Assembly: GCA_018672815.1 (NCBI GenBank)
Contig: JABHDX010000090.1
Span: 36,349 to 100,348, forward strand
Source of the DNA: Gammaproteobacteria bacterium
Lineage (GTDB): Bacteria; Pseudomonadota; Gammaproteobacteria; UBA11654
Length of the DNA: 64,000 bases
Direction: 5' to 3'
The notes under the pieces: model-generated
The model's database searches: none
Seen by the model: only the letters and a program-made list of their open reading frames with translations
Told to the model about the DNA's origin: nothing
Position numbers and translations under genes: made by a program
In this document: positions 36,499-45,627 of the stretch, piece by piece
Layout of the letters: each line of letters begins with the position of its first letter
How positions within the stretch are numbered: the stretch's first letter is position 1

Positions 36499-37490
36499 TT
36501 GATCTCTCTTAATACTCTAAATCCAAAATTGATGTAGCGAGTTTCCTTATTCTCTGATTGTTTAGACTCAAAACCATAATGATTAGATGACCTAAGATAC
36601 AAAGGCATATCATAGTATGAGGCTCCCCTGAGTATAGGACGATTACAATTTCCTGATACTCTTGCTGATCCGTCTCTAGGTGAGTTTTCATAAGAGCTAT
36701 CCCAGCAATCGCCAACCCATTCTGCAACATTGCCTAGAACATCATAAACTCCAAAATTGTTAGGTATAAAAGATCCTACTGGTGCAGAAAACTTATATCC
36801 ATCATGACAATCTGCAACAACCCAATCTTCAGGTAACACTATTTTGCTTCCTCGACCTTTCATCTCTTCCAAAAAACTTTCCGGAGTTATGTCCAAATCA
36901 GCACCATTAGCAAAATCACAACCCTCATCTATGTCACCCCAAAATCTAATGGTTTTGGTACCAGCTCGTGCAGAATACTCCCATTCTGACTCTGTCAATA
37001 ATCGATAAGTTTCACCTGTCTCCTCACTTAACCATTCAGTATAAGCAACCGCTTCATTCCAACTCACACAAACAACTGGATGTTTATCTGTGATTGGATA
37101 ACCTGGATCATACCAATTTAAATTAATACCTAACTTGATTCCATCTTCAGTGGCACCATAACATCCGCCACTACTATCATGTCCCGTGCTCTGTACAAAC
37201 CTCTCATACTCTATTCTAGTCACTTCATATTTGCCAACTGCAAAATCATAGCCAATATCCACTTGATGTTGGGGCCTCTCATCATCTCTTGATCCTTGAT
37301 CGCTTAACGGTGAACCCATAATAAAATTGCCTGACTCTATGATCACCATTGTTGGACAATAATCACAATCTTGAATCAAATTTTGTTTACTACTTATCGA
37401 AAACGAAAAGCTGATGCAGCCCAATAAAATAAGGATTAAAAAAGGTTTTAATACAATATTTTTCCTAGTATTAATCATATCAATTCTCAA
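36495..37490 (-). CDS. SUMF1/FGE-fold protein lacking catalytic cysteines
   Basis: 331-residue exported protein with a formylglycine-generating-enzyme fold: MVIIESGNFIMGSP, the DERPQHQV block, YRLLTESEWEYSARAG, GNVAEWVGDCW and a final GFRVLREI. In the catalytic region the usual G-G-S-Y-L-C-x-x-x-Y-C is GASYYDMPLYL, so both active-site cysteines are missing. It is therefore not a normal sulfatase activator; NirV and other accessory SUMF1 proteins are possible models. ATGA overlaps join it to the genes on both sides. Confidence 0.82.
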   Translation of the reverse strand: MRIDMINTRKNIVLKPFLILILLGCISFSFSISSKQNLIQDCDYCPTMVIIESGNFIMGSPLSDQGSRDDERPQHQVDIGYDFAVGKYEVTRIEYERFVQSTGHDSSGGCYGATEDGIKLGINLNWYDPGYPITDKHPVVCVSWNEAVAYTEWLSEETGETYRLLTESEWEYSARAGTKTIRFWGDIDEGCDFANGADLDITPESFLEEMKGRGSKIVLPEDWVVADCHDGYKFSAPVGSFIPNNFGVYDVLGNVAEWVGDCWDSSYENSPRDGSARVSGNCNRPILRGASYYDMPLYLRSSNHYGFESKQSENKETRYINFGFRVLREIN

Positions 37491-39301
37491 TCAGTTATAT
37501 AGTCAATTAAATCCTGATAACTCACTATATCTTTATCATGGGAACCTAATAGGTTGTCTGCAGGTATATCAAACTGTTTAATTGTTTCATTTAAAGAAAT
37601 TGCTGAATGATAAGGAACCACATTAGGTCCTCTGACAGTTCCTGATCTTTTGTCACGAGCAACACCGCTTATGTATAAATCAGCAGCATAAAGAAGATTC
37701 TCGTTGGGTAAAAATGCAACTACCATATCTTCCACATGGCCATTGAAAACAGGATAGACAACTACCGTTCTTACTGAATCACTGATTGTAAAAAATTCAT
37801 CAGGCGAAATACCTATGATTTTTTCAGTTCCATTACTTGGCTTCCTATCAAGAGCATCAATAACTATTGATGATTTAGGTCGATTAATCTGGGTTTTATA
37901 AAATTCTGTAGCAGTTTCATGTGCAACAATTGCTGCGCCCTCAGCAACATATGGCCTGATACCTGCTCCATGATCATTATGATGATGTGAGGAAATAATA
38001 TGGGTAATGGGTTTATTTGGAATATTAACCCCAATCCACTTAATGATTTCTTCTCCCTTCAAATCATTCATACCTGGTTCGATCACTACCACACCATTGT
38101 CTTGTTCTACGACCATTGTATACACGCCATCAATGGGTAATGCAGATAGATAATGTACTCCTTCTTTAATCTCAACAGCATTAATTTTGGGACGATAGGC
38201 GCCTGAAAGAGTAAACATTCTCATTGTTTGACTGATTTCCCAACCCCTATTCGCTGCTTCTTTATCATGCTTATATTCTAGTCCAGCCGGTGGAATAAAA
38301 GTCTCTTTTGAGAAACTGGGATTCACAGCAATATTCGTACGTCTTACTTCCCATCTTGGTGCACCACCTTGTGACATCCTTACAATCATTGGATAGGGAA
38401 TGCCTTCAAATATTTTCCAATCATCAAACTTGACTTCAATTTCAATATCACCATAAACAACATCCCATTCCATTGTGGTCAACTTATCAATCATTCCAGT
38501 TTCGCGATTAATAAAAAAAGTTATAGGATGTAATTTATCTTTGATACTAAATTGGCCATAATCAGTTTCATTAATTGAAGTTTTATCCTGCCAATCTTTT
38601 AGCCAATTAGGATTAATAACTGCCTTATTGATCATCTTAGGATAGAATTTTTTCTTACTGGAATCATTTACCCATTCTTGGGTCGCAATTAAAGTTCTCA
38701 AACCAGTCTGACGTAGCCGATCTATTGTCACAGGCATAACTTCTGACCGTTTGAATCTCCAACCTCTTTGGGCATTATTTGCTACTGTATGGCTCACTAA
38801 AAGACTCGGATTATTCAATACCTCTTTCAAAAGAAGATGAGGGTTGAGAAGCCTTTCAGTTTTTATATTTGCTGCTGCTTTATCAGAAGTCAGAATTCTA
38901 TCCCTCTCTTTTACTATACCCATCGCATCGTCTTCACTAAGATAGCCTGCATCTCCTAAAAGCAAAGTATTTATTTCTCTTGTAATATAACCGCCTGCTC
39001 GAGCAGCTAAAGTAGTTATTAAATCGATCTTAATGGATTGACTATCCAATTGATGTGAAACTCGAGTAGAGGGAGCTGGCAACAACATCATCCCCTTCCC
39101 AGGCTCTGGTCCTTGCCCCATAATGTATTCATCTCTTTCGCTTTCAATAGTATAGCCTTGAAGGGTTTGAAGAACGTCTTCAGTCCCTAAATAAGTAATT
39201 GCAAGATCAAAATTTTTGCCTGCTTCGTTATTAGAATCACTACAACTTAGAACCAATAAACTGGTGAGTATTGCAAAAAAAGATAATTTATATTTCATCA
39301 A
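37487..39301 (-). CDS. MBL-fold hydrolase lipoprotein
   Basis: 604-residue lipoprotein (LLVLSCSDS lipobox) with a long N-terminal beta-rich domain (about 1-390) and a C-terminal metallo-beta-lactamase domain carrying SSHHHNDHGAG, the VFNGHVEDMV His and a late GSHD. Similar two-part proteins are seen near TonB receptors and exported oxidases in marine bacteria. Probably an esterase, sulfatase or lactonase at the cell envelope; substrate unknown. First gene of a three-gene operon facing an SDR gene across operator copy 4. Confidence 0.8.
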   Translation of the reverse strand: MMKYKLSFFAILTSLLVLSCSDSNNEAGKNFDLAITYLGTEDVLQTLQGYTIESERDEYIMGQGPEPGKGMMLLPAPSTRVSHQLDSQSIKIDLITTLAARAGGYITREINTLLLGDAGYLSEDDAMGIVKERDRILTSDKAAANIKTERLLNPHLLLKEVLNNPSLLVSHTVANNAQRGWRFKRSEVMPVTIDRLRQTGLRTLIATQEWVNDSSKKKFYPKMINKAVINPNWLKDWQDKTSINETDYGQFSIKDKLHPITFFINRETGMIDKLTTMEWDVVYGDIEIEVKFDDWKIFEGIPYPMIVRMSQGGAPRWEVRRTNIAVNPSFSKETFIPPAGLEYKHDKEAANRGWEISQTMRMFTLSGAYRPKINAVEIKEGVHYLSALPIDGVYTMVVEQDNGVVVIEPGMNDLKGEEIIKWIGVNIPNKPITHIISSHHHNDHGAGIRPYVAEGAAIVAHETATEFYKTQINRPKSSIVIDALDRKPSNGTEKIIGISPDEFFTISDSVRTVVVYPVFNGHVEDMVVAFLPNENLLYAADLYISGVARDKRSGTVRGPNVVPYHSAISLNETIKQFDIPADNLLGSHDKDIVSYQDLIDYITD

Positions 39302-39332
39302 GATTGTCTCCGATAATTATTATTTAATATAC

Positions 39333-39352
39333 TATTTATCATATGATAAATT
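39333..39352. promoter_or_regulatory. island operator copy 4
   Basis: TATTTATCATATGATAAATT; the inner 18 bases (39334-39351) are a perfect palindrome. The copy at 53359-53378 is identical, including flanking bases. It is 31 nt from the MBL gene start and 53 nt from the SDR gene start. Confidence 0.85.
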
Positions 39353-39405
39353 ATCAATAAGTTTATAGCTTTTATGACAAATTAATTTAAGATTATATAT
39401 CGATT

Positions 39406-40152
39406 ATGCCGATTCTTTATAACAATAAAAAAACAAGACATAGGAACGTCAGTCATTTTTTAGTATTAATGGCAATACTATTGCTAAACACAACTCTCGT
39501 AGCCAAGGAGTCAATCTTAGTTGTAGGTGGCACAGGTCGAGTGGGTTCAGAAATTGTTAAAGCATTATCAATGGCCAACAATGAAATAACAGTCTTTTCA
39601 AGAACCACTAATAATTATTCTCGCCTAAACAATTTGGATATCACTTTCCTATTGGGCGATGTAATGAAATCGGAAGACATAGAAAAAGTTTTTTCAAGAA
39701 ATAAATATGATGTCGTTATCAATGCTTTAGCCAAAGTTGGCGATAGTCCCAATCCACATGCTATTGGTCAAGAAAACTTACTTAAGTCATCTGAAGAAAA
39801 CGGAGTTAAACATTTTATCCTGATTGGCTCAGTTGGAGCAGGCGAAGAACAAAGTAAGCTTGTTTCAGACATTGTTTGGTCGATGTGGAAAGACATACTT
39901 CAAGAAAAGGGGCGAGCTGAAGAAAAATTAATCAATAGCGCTATACCCTTCACTATAATCAGAACAGGCATTATTCTTTATGAAGATGAAGCGGCTACAG
40001 GGAATGCGGAGTTAATAAAAGATCAAAGCATTGTTGGAATCATAACAAGAAAAGACTTAGCTCAATTGACTGTTGAGTGTATTTTAAAGAGTCAGTGTTT
40101 CAATAATATCTATCATGCATACGATTCATCTTTAGGGACTGCAATCGAATAA
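39406..40152 (+). CDS. NAD(P)-binding SDR/NmrA-like protein with N-terminal hydrophobic segment
   Basis: 248-residue Rossmann-fold protein of the atypical SDR (NmrA/NAD(P)-binding) type: ILVVGGTGRVGSEIV near residue 37, then VINALAKVGD and FILIGSVGAG. Unusually, a basic N-terminus and a hydrophobic stretch (about 17-32, ending V-A-K-E) precede the Rossmann motif, like a signal or anchor. It is 2 nt before the Tat flavoprotein gene. It may be a membrane-tethered cytoplasmic dehydrogenase; reaction unknown. Confidence 0.75.
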   Translation: MPILYNNKKTRHRNVSHFLVLMAILLLNTTLVAKESILVVGGTGRVGSEIVKALSMANNEITVFSRTTNNYSRLNNLDITFLLGDVMKSEDIEKVFSRNKYDVVINALAKVGDSPNPHAIGQENLLKSSEENGVKHFILIGSVGAGEEQSKLVSDIVWSMWKDILQEKGRAEEKLINSAIPFTIIRTGIILYEDEAATGNAELIKDQSIVGIITRKDLAQLTVECILKSQCFNNIYHAYDSSLGTAIE

Positions 40153-40154
40153 CA

Positions 40155-41699
40155 ATGCCAATAAAACGAAGAGAATTATTAAAGGCAACAATCTTAGGAT
40201 CAGGTGCTGCTATCAGCACAATAAACTCAAAAAATAGTGCTGCTCATGAAGTAAACACTCAAGCTGATGTGTTAATTATAGGTGCTGGGAATGCAGGCAT
40301 TCCAGCTGCTATTCAAGCATCAGATATGGGAGCAAAGGTTATTTTGATTGATAAAAATTCATTTGTTGGAGGTATGTTAATTATTTCAGGTGGGCATATC
40401 AGCGGTGCCAATGCCAAAATTCAAATGCGAAAAAACATTAAAGACTCTTATGAAAAACATTATCAGGATGCAATGCGTATTGGAAAATACAAGGCTAATT
40501 CAGAGCTTTTAGCATTGGCCACTGAGCATGCTGCTTCGATGATAGATTGGCTTGAAGAGATAGGAGTTGAATTCACTGATGAATCACCAATCTTGGTTGA
40601 TGATCATGATCATTATTCAGTACCAAGAACCTATGTGGGAACTAACCTAGCTCGCTCATTACTTGTACCATTAAAACAAGAACTGGACAAAAGAATTAAG
40701 AGAGGTGATTTAGAATTAAGATTAAATACAAAGGTTTTAAGTTTAATTCAAAGTAAAAATAAAAAAATTATTGGAGTGCAAGTTAAAAATACAAATGGTG
40801 AAATCTTAGATATTTTAGCAAAAACAGTAATCCTTGCATCGGGAGGCTATGGAGCAAATAAAGAGATGCAAAAAAAATACAACCCTAAAGTAGTATCAGC
40901 AAAATATGTAGGACTTCCTCATGCCACAGGTGATGGTATTAATATGGCAAAACAAGTTGGTGCTCGCCTTTCAAATATGGATCATTTAATTTCATATCCT
41001 GGTACTGTTTTCAATCTAAAAGGAGTCCCCACAGAAATCTCAACACGATTACAATATCCTCCACAACATTTTACTAAAAGCATATGGGTTAATAAAAAAG
41101 GAGACAGATTTGTCAATGAGCACACTACGCCCGATAATCGAGAGGTTGCTTTTCTTTCACAAGAAGAATTATTTTTCTATGTCTTATTTGATGACAATAT
41201 CCGACTAGAGAACAATTCATTAGACATTAGAAATTGGACTCCAAAACAAATGGATGAAGTTATAAACCAAGGAAATCTAATAGTAAAAGCGAATTCAATT
41301 AACGAGTTAGCAAAAAAAATTAATATAAATACAAAAAATTTATCAAAGACGATAGCTAAATATAATGAGAATATAGACTCAAATAAAAGTGATGAGTTTG
41401 ATAGAAAAAGAGAACGTTTAAAGATCACAAAAGCACCCTATTATGCTTTTGGTGTTGGAGGGAGTGTTTTAACCACTCATGGTGGAATCTCTGTTAATTC
41501 CTCATTGGAGGTTATAGATAAAAACGCTAGAGTAATTCCTGGATTATATGCTGTAGGAGAAGTTATGGGAAATGGTCATCTTATGGGTAAAAGTGTGGTC
41601 AGTGGAATGAGTGTTGGACCTGCGATAACTTTTGGGAGAATGGCTGCTAAAACAGCATTTCGTTATGCTCAGTGCTTTAATGACAGCGAAAACGATTAA
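40155..41699 (+). CDS. Tat-exported fumarate-reductase-like flavoprotein
   Basis: 514-residue FAD protein of the fumarate reductase / urocanate reductase / 3-ketosteroid dehydrogenase group. It starts with a Tat motif (KRRELLKATILGSGAA), then the FAD motif VLIIGAGNAGIPAA, FVGGMLIISGGH, a central substrate cap, and the C-terminal TTHGGISVN and GHLMGKSVVSGMSVGPA. No haem motif is present, so electrons must come from a partner, possibly the dihaem cytochrome at 35845. It likely oxidises or reduces a C=C bond next to a carboxylate or ketone. Confidence 0.83.
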   Translation: MPIKRRELLKATILGSGAAISTINSKNSAAHEVNTQADVLIIGAGNAGIPAAIQASDMGAKVILIDKNSFVGGMLIISGGHISGANAKIQMRKNIKDSYEKHYQDAMRIGKYKANSELLALATEHAASMIDWLEEIGVEFTDESPILVDDHDHYSVPRTYVGTNLARSLLVPLKQELDKRIKRGDLELRLNTKVLSLIQSKNKKIIGVQVKNTNGEILDILAKTVILASGGYGANKEMQKKYNPKVVSAKYVGLPHATGDGINMAKQVGARLSNMDHLISYPGTVFNLKGVPTEISTRLQYPPQHFTKSIWVNKKGDRFVNEHTTPDNREVAFLSQEELFFYVLFDDNIRLENNSLDIRNWTPKQMDEVINQGNLIVKANSINELAKKININTKNLSKTIAKYNENIDSNKSDEFDRKRERLKITKAPYYAFGVGGSVLTTHGGISVNSSLEVIDKNARVIPGLYAVGEVMGNGHLMGKSVVSGMSVGPAITFGRMAAKTAFRYAQCFNDSEND

Positions 41700-41753
41700 A
41701 GAATTAATATTATTAAAGTTTTAAAATAACTTTAGTCATAAGGAGAGATTTAT

Positions 41754-42710
41754 ATGAAACAAGCTAAGCAGTTTGTAAAAAATTATTTTTTGATATCACT
41801 TATTAGCCTTTTTATTACCAGTGTTGCAATTGCCAATACAGCCATTCAAATTATTGACGTTAATCAATTACCATGGGATGAAAGGTTTCGAATGGGTAAT
41901 AAAGGGACGACTAATGGAAAATTACTATTCTCCTTAAAAAATGGTGGAACCCTTTTGTATGTAAAATTCAACCCGGGCTGGAATGCTGATGGGACTGAAG
42001 CACACTACCATACCTTTCATGAATGGGGCTATGTTTTGGATGGAGACTTTCCACTCTATGAGTTTGTTAGCCCAAACCAAAAAAAAGGGACTCTTATGAA
42101 TATGAGGCCAGGAACTTTTATGGATCGTCCAGCTTTCAGTATTCATGGCAATCGTGCAAGCACAATGGAAAAACAAATTGTAACCCCTGGATCAACTCAA
42201 TTAATATTCTATGAAACTGGAAAAACAGTTTCATTAAATCCATTAAATCGCTCCCACAGTGATGAATGGAAATTAGTGGAAGAATTCTTTTCAGCAAATT
42301 TTCAACACACAGCTGATACTAATATTATGGAGTGGGAAGAAGATGAAATGCTACCAGGTGTCTTTGTTAAATGGTTAAGTGATCATACAGCAAAGGGATT
42401 CACTGCAAAACTTAGGTATGCACCTGCCGGCTGGGCACACCCAAAGAAAAATCTACAAAGCTACAATAAGGAAGGTTATCGATTCTTATATATTCTATCG
42501 GGCGATATGAATGTAGTTGTAAATGATGACGATGCAATTACAAAAATAGAAGCAACAAAAGACTTCTTTATCAATCAACCGCCGATGAGTATATGGAATT
42601 GGGGAGATAATGAATTAACAAAATCTGGAGTGACTTGGCTGGAAGTTCAATATGGTAAAGGAACAACCATAGGGAATGGTCCAATCTTTCCATCTTCAAT
42701 AAAAAAATAA
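41754..42710 (+). CDS. secreted bicupin protein
   Basis: 318-residue protein with a signal peptide (hydrophobic to about residue 26, cleaved near V-A-I-A-N) and two cupin modules, about 55-150 (EAHYHTFHEWGYVLDG) and 195-300 (GWAHPKKN, YILSGDMNVV). The first module has the His pair and Glu expected for a metal site; the second is weaker. AAGGAGAG precedes the ATG. Could be a ring-cleaving or isomerising cupin, or a binding protein. Last gene of the SDR-flavoprotein-cupin set. Confidence 0.75.
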   Translation: MKQAKQFVKNYFLISLISLFITSVAIANTAIQIIDVNQLPWDERFRMGNKGTTNGKLLFSLKNGGTLLYVKFNPGWNADGTEAHYHTFHEWGYVLDGDFPLYEFVSPNQKKGTLMNMRPGTFMDRPAFSIHGNRASTMEKQIVTPGSTQLIFYETGKTVSLNPLNRSHSDEWKLVEEFFSANFQHTADTNIMEWEEDEMLPGVFVKWLSDHTAKGFTAKLRYAPAGWAHPKKNLQSYNKEGYRFLYILSGDMNVVVNDDDAITKIEATKDFFINQPPMSIWNWGDNELTKSGVTWLEVQYGKGTTIGNGPIFPSSIKK

Positions 42711-42730
42711 CATTGAATTTATTAGTTTCT

Positions 42731-42750
42731 TATTTATCATTTGATTAATA
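42731..42750. promoter_or_regulatory. island operator copy 5
   Basis: TATTTATCATTTGATTAATA, identical to copy 3; the surrounding 27 bases are also identical. It lies 57 nt upstream of the second FAD oxidase gene and suggests that gene has its own promoter within the cluster. Confidence 0.85.
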
Positions 42751-42807
42751 AGAAATTTAGTTTTATTATTACTCGATAATCCAATAGACAATCAGGATAA
42801 TATTGAT

Positions 42808-44298
42808 ATGAAAAGAAGAGAATTTATTACTTCATCTACCGTTGCAGCTTCAACAATTCTTTTTCCTTCATGGAAGGGCTTTACTGCTGAAAGTCTAATT
42901 CCTTCAGAATTATTGGCAATTAAAGGCAACGGAGAAAACTTCACAATAAAAGGAACAGATGTAGCAAACTTTAGGAACAGTCTTAAAGGTAAACTTCTTC
43001 TCAAAGATGACTATGGCTATGAGGTAGCAAGGCTTGTTAGAAATAGAATTATTGATAAAAAACCGTCAATGATTGCACAATGTGTAGATGAAAGTGATAT
43101 ACAAAAAGCTGTCAATTTTGCTAGAGATCATAGTTTATTAACAGCAGTAAAATGTGGTGGGCACAGTGTTTCAGGTAAAGGCACTTGTGATCAAGGTTTA
43201 ATAATAGATTTATCACCTTTCAAAGGTTCTAGATTAGACAAAAAAAATAAAAGACTTTTCATCAAGGGCGGCTCTTGGTTGGGCGCAGTTGATGCAGCTA
43301 CTATTCCTCATGGCCTGGGCACAACAGCAGGTACTGTTTCACATACCGGTGTAGGTGGCCTTGCAACAGGAGGTGGATTTGGCAGGCTGGGAAGAAAATA
43401 CGGTCTAACGATTGATAACATCAAAAGTATTGAGATCATAAATGCAGATGGCGAACTGAGATATGCTGATGAAACACATAATCCAGATCTTTTATGGGCA
43501 GTTAAAGGTGGCGGCGGAAATTTTGGGATCGTAACTACATTTGAGTTCCAGCTTTACGAAATGAATAAGGATGTTATTGGTGGTCGAATCACATTTGACT
43601 TTTCAGATGTGAAACAGCTACTAAAATTTCATGGTGAACACTCTCTTGAATCATCAAACGAGATGTACCAAGATCCAGTTATTTTTGCACCTCCCGGCGG
43701 ATTCGGCAATACAGTTTATTTCGATGTATGTTATTCAGGGCCACATAAAATGGCAGATAAAGCTTATGCGCCACTAAGAAAAGCAGGAAAAGTAATACAT
43801 GACGATATAGACATTATTGATTACAGAGCTCTTCAGAAAAGTGGTGATGACAATGATCCGAGAGGACGATCTCAATATTTAAAAGGTGGTTTTACTAACG
43901 AAATCTCAGATGGTTTGATTGACGCATTGGTAGAAAACTTAGAAGCCCATCCTGAAAGAGGCAGCATGGCATTCTTTCAGCAATCTGGTGGAAAAATAAA
44001 TACAGTTGCGCCGGATGCAACAGCTTTTCCCCACAGATATGCACAGCAAAATTTAATTACAGGATCTTTCTGGCTGGAAGGAGTAGATACAGCTCCACAT
44101 ATTGCCTGGTCAAGAAAATATTGGAAAAAAGTCTCTCCATTTACAGATGGCTTTTATACAGTTGATGAATTTTCAGAAACTGCAGCAGAAGTGAATTTAA
44201 ATTATCTAGGTAATTACGAAAGACTTGTAGGAATAAAGAATAAATATGATCCCACCAATTTATTTAGATTAAATGCAAATATCAAACCAACTGTTTAG
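42808..44298 (+). CDS. exported FAD oxidase, paralogue of 32150-33625
   Basis: 496-residue secreted flavoenzyme with the same start pattern MKRREFITSSTVA, covalent-FAD histidine in AVKCGGHSVSGKGTC, VSHTGVGGLATGGGFG in place of the second-link cysteine segment, NPDLLWAVKGGGGNFGIV, and the same berberine-bridge end YDPTNLFRLNANIKP. It differs from its paralogue in the substrate domain, so it probably acts on a related but different compound. Confidence 0.85.
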   Translation: MKRREFITSSTVAASTILFPSWKGFTAESLIPSELLAIKGNGENFTIKGTDVANFRNSLKGKLLLKDDYGYEVARLVRNRIIDKKPSMIAQCVDESDIQKAVNFARDHSLLTAVKCGGHSVSGKGTCDQGLIIDLSPFKGSRLDKKNKRLFIKGGSWLGAVDAATIPHGLGTTAGTVSHTGVGGLATGGGFGRLGRKYGLTIDNIKSIEIINADGELRYADETHNPDLLWAVKGGGGNFGIVTTFEFQLYEMNKDVIGGRITFDFSDVKQLLKFHGEHSLESSNEMYQDPVIFAPPGGFGNTVYFDVCYSGPHKMADKAYAPLRKAGKVIHDDIDIIDYRALQKSGDDNDPRGRSQYLKGGFTNEISDGLIDALVENLEAHPERGSMAFFQQSGGKINTVAPDATAFPHRYAQQNLITGSFWLEGVDTAPHIAWSRKYWKKVSPFTDGFYTVDEFSETAAEVNLNYLGNYERLVGIKNKYDPTNLFRLNANIKPTV

Positions 44299-44318
44299 TC
44301 TATAATTTAAACCTTAGT

Positions 44319-44361
44319 GGATTGTTTTTTAATCCTTATTAGATTGTGCAATTTATCTAAT
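44319..44361 (+). terminator. two weak hairpins after the FAD oxidase gene
   Basis: GGATT/AATCC (44319-44335) with a T-rich loop, then ATTAGAT/ATCTAAT (44338-44361) with a 10-nt loop. Neither has a proper T-run after it. They may end the oxidase transcript or slow polymerase. Confidence 0.3.
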
Positions 44362-44442
44362 CTAGGGTTATTGTGACTTAATATAAGTCAGTTTCTCCTT
44401 CACGATACAGTCAAAGAGTTAGATTTAATTTTTTTTATTATT

Positions 44443-44456
44443 TTGATCTAGATCAA
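44443..44456. promoter_or_regulatory. FNR/Anr-type box upstream of nirK
   Basis: TTGATCTAGATCAA is a perfect match to TTGAT-N4-ATCAA, the consensus for FNR/Anr/Dnr regulators that switch on denitrification genes at low oxygen. Its centre is about 40 bp before the nirK ATG at 44490. Identity of the gene downstream makes a functional site likely. Confidence 0.75.
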
Positions 44457-44489
44457 TAACAATAATTCTATTTTGTTTAAACTTTAATC

Positions 44490-45590
44490 ATGAGTAAAAA
44501 CAACTATTTCTTTGCTTTGTGGCTGATTTGTAATATTTTTTTAACACCTGTTGCTTTAGAGGCTTCAACAAATTCTGTTAACAATCTCCCTGTAGTAAAA
44601 TAAGAATTAGTTAGGCCACCCTTCCTTCCGAAGCATAATATTGTGGCAAAAGGTGGACCTAAAATTATAAAAGTAGAATTAACAGTCACAGAAAAAATTA
44701 TTTCTATCGATCGCCAAGGAACTAGATTTAGGGTTTTTGGCTTCAATGATTCTGTTCCTGGCCCAATTATCGTTGCTCATGTAGGTGATTATATTGAGTT
44801 AACACTTCTAAATCCTTATGAGAACAATTTTTTACATAATATTGATTTTCATGCTGCTACAGGCGCTTTAGGTGGTGGATCATTAACCCTGGTTAGACCT
44901 GGTGAAAAAGTTGTAATTCGTTGGAAAGCAATAAAACCAGGCGTATTTGTTTACCATTGTGCACCTGGTGGTGCAATGGTTCCTTGGCATGTAGTTAAGG
45001 GGATGAATGGTGCTGTAATGGTTCTTCCAAGAGAAGGACTTAAAGACCGTAATGGAAATCCTATTAATTATGATACAGCCTATTATTTAGGTGAACAAGA
45101 TTTTTATTTACCCAAAGACCCAATAACAGGTAGGTTCAAGGAATTCCTTCAACCTGGAGATGGTTATAGTGATATCTTGCAAGTAATGAAGACACTAACG
45201 CCTTCTCATGTCGTTTTTAATGGTGCAGTAGGATCTCTGGAAGGAGACAACGCTCTAACAGCAAAAGTAGGAGAAACTATTATGTTTATCCATGCTCAAG
45301 CCAACCGAGATACACGACCACATATAATAGGTGGACATGGAGATTTTGTTTGGCCTAATGGATCATTTAATGATCCACCACGAACTAATCTTGAAACATG
45401 GTTTGTTCCAGGAGGAGCTGCAGCTGCATCAGTTTATACTTTCAGACAACCAGGTAATTATATTTATTTAAACCATAATTTAATTGAATCCTTCATATTA
45501 GGAGCAAAGGCAGAAATTAAAGTAAAGGGTAAATGGAATGATGACCTAATGAAACAACTATTGCCACCATCGAAGATTACTGAAGACTAA
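44490..45590 (+). pseudogene. nirK: copper nitrite reductase with in-frame stop
   Basis: Periplasmic two-cupredoxin enzyme that reduces nitrite to NO. The frame from ATG 44490 encodes a signal peptide (MSKNNYFFALWLICNIFL...) and LPVVK, then TAA at 44601-44603, then in the same frame [11 protein letters not shown] and the whole mature protein to 45590. NirK homology runs through the stop, where relatives usually have Gln (CAA) or another residue. All copper ligands are intact: HNIDFH, YHC, PWHV, GMNG, and YLNHNLIE; the active-site D and H (PHIIGGHGD) are too. Internal GTG at 44643 would give 315 residues without a signal. No other denitrification gene is nearby. Confidence 0.88.
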
Positions 45591-45627
45591 AGAATATCGA
45601 TTCAATCAACAAAGATATAAAAGTAAA

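Noticed and set aside
44601..44603. Reading the nirK stop as recoding (selenocysteine or similar)
   Set aside because: The codon is TAA, not TGA, and no recoding structure or related gene is visible; nonsense mutation or base error is simpler.
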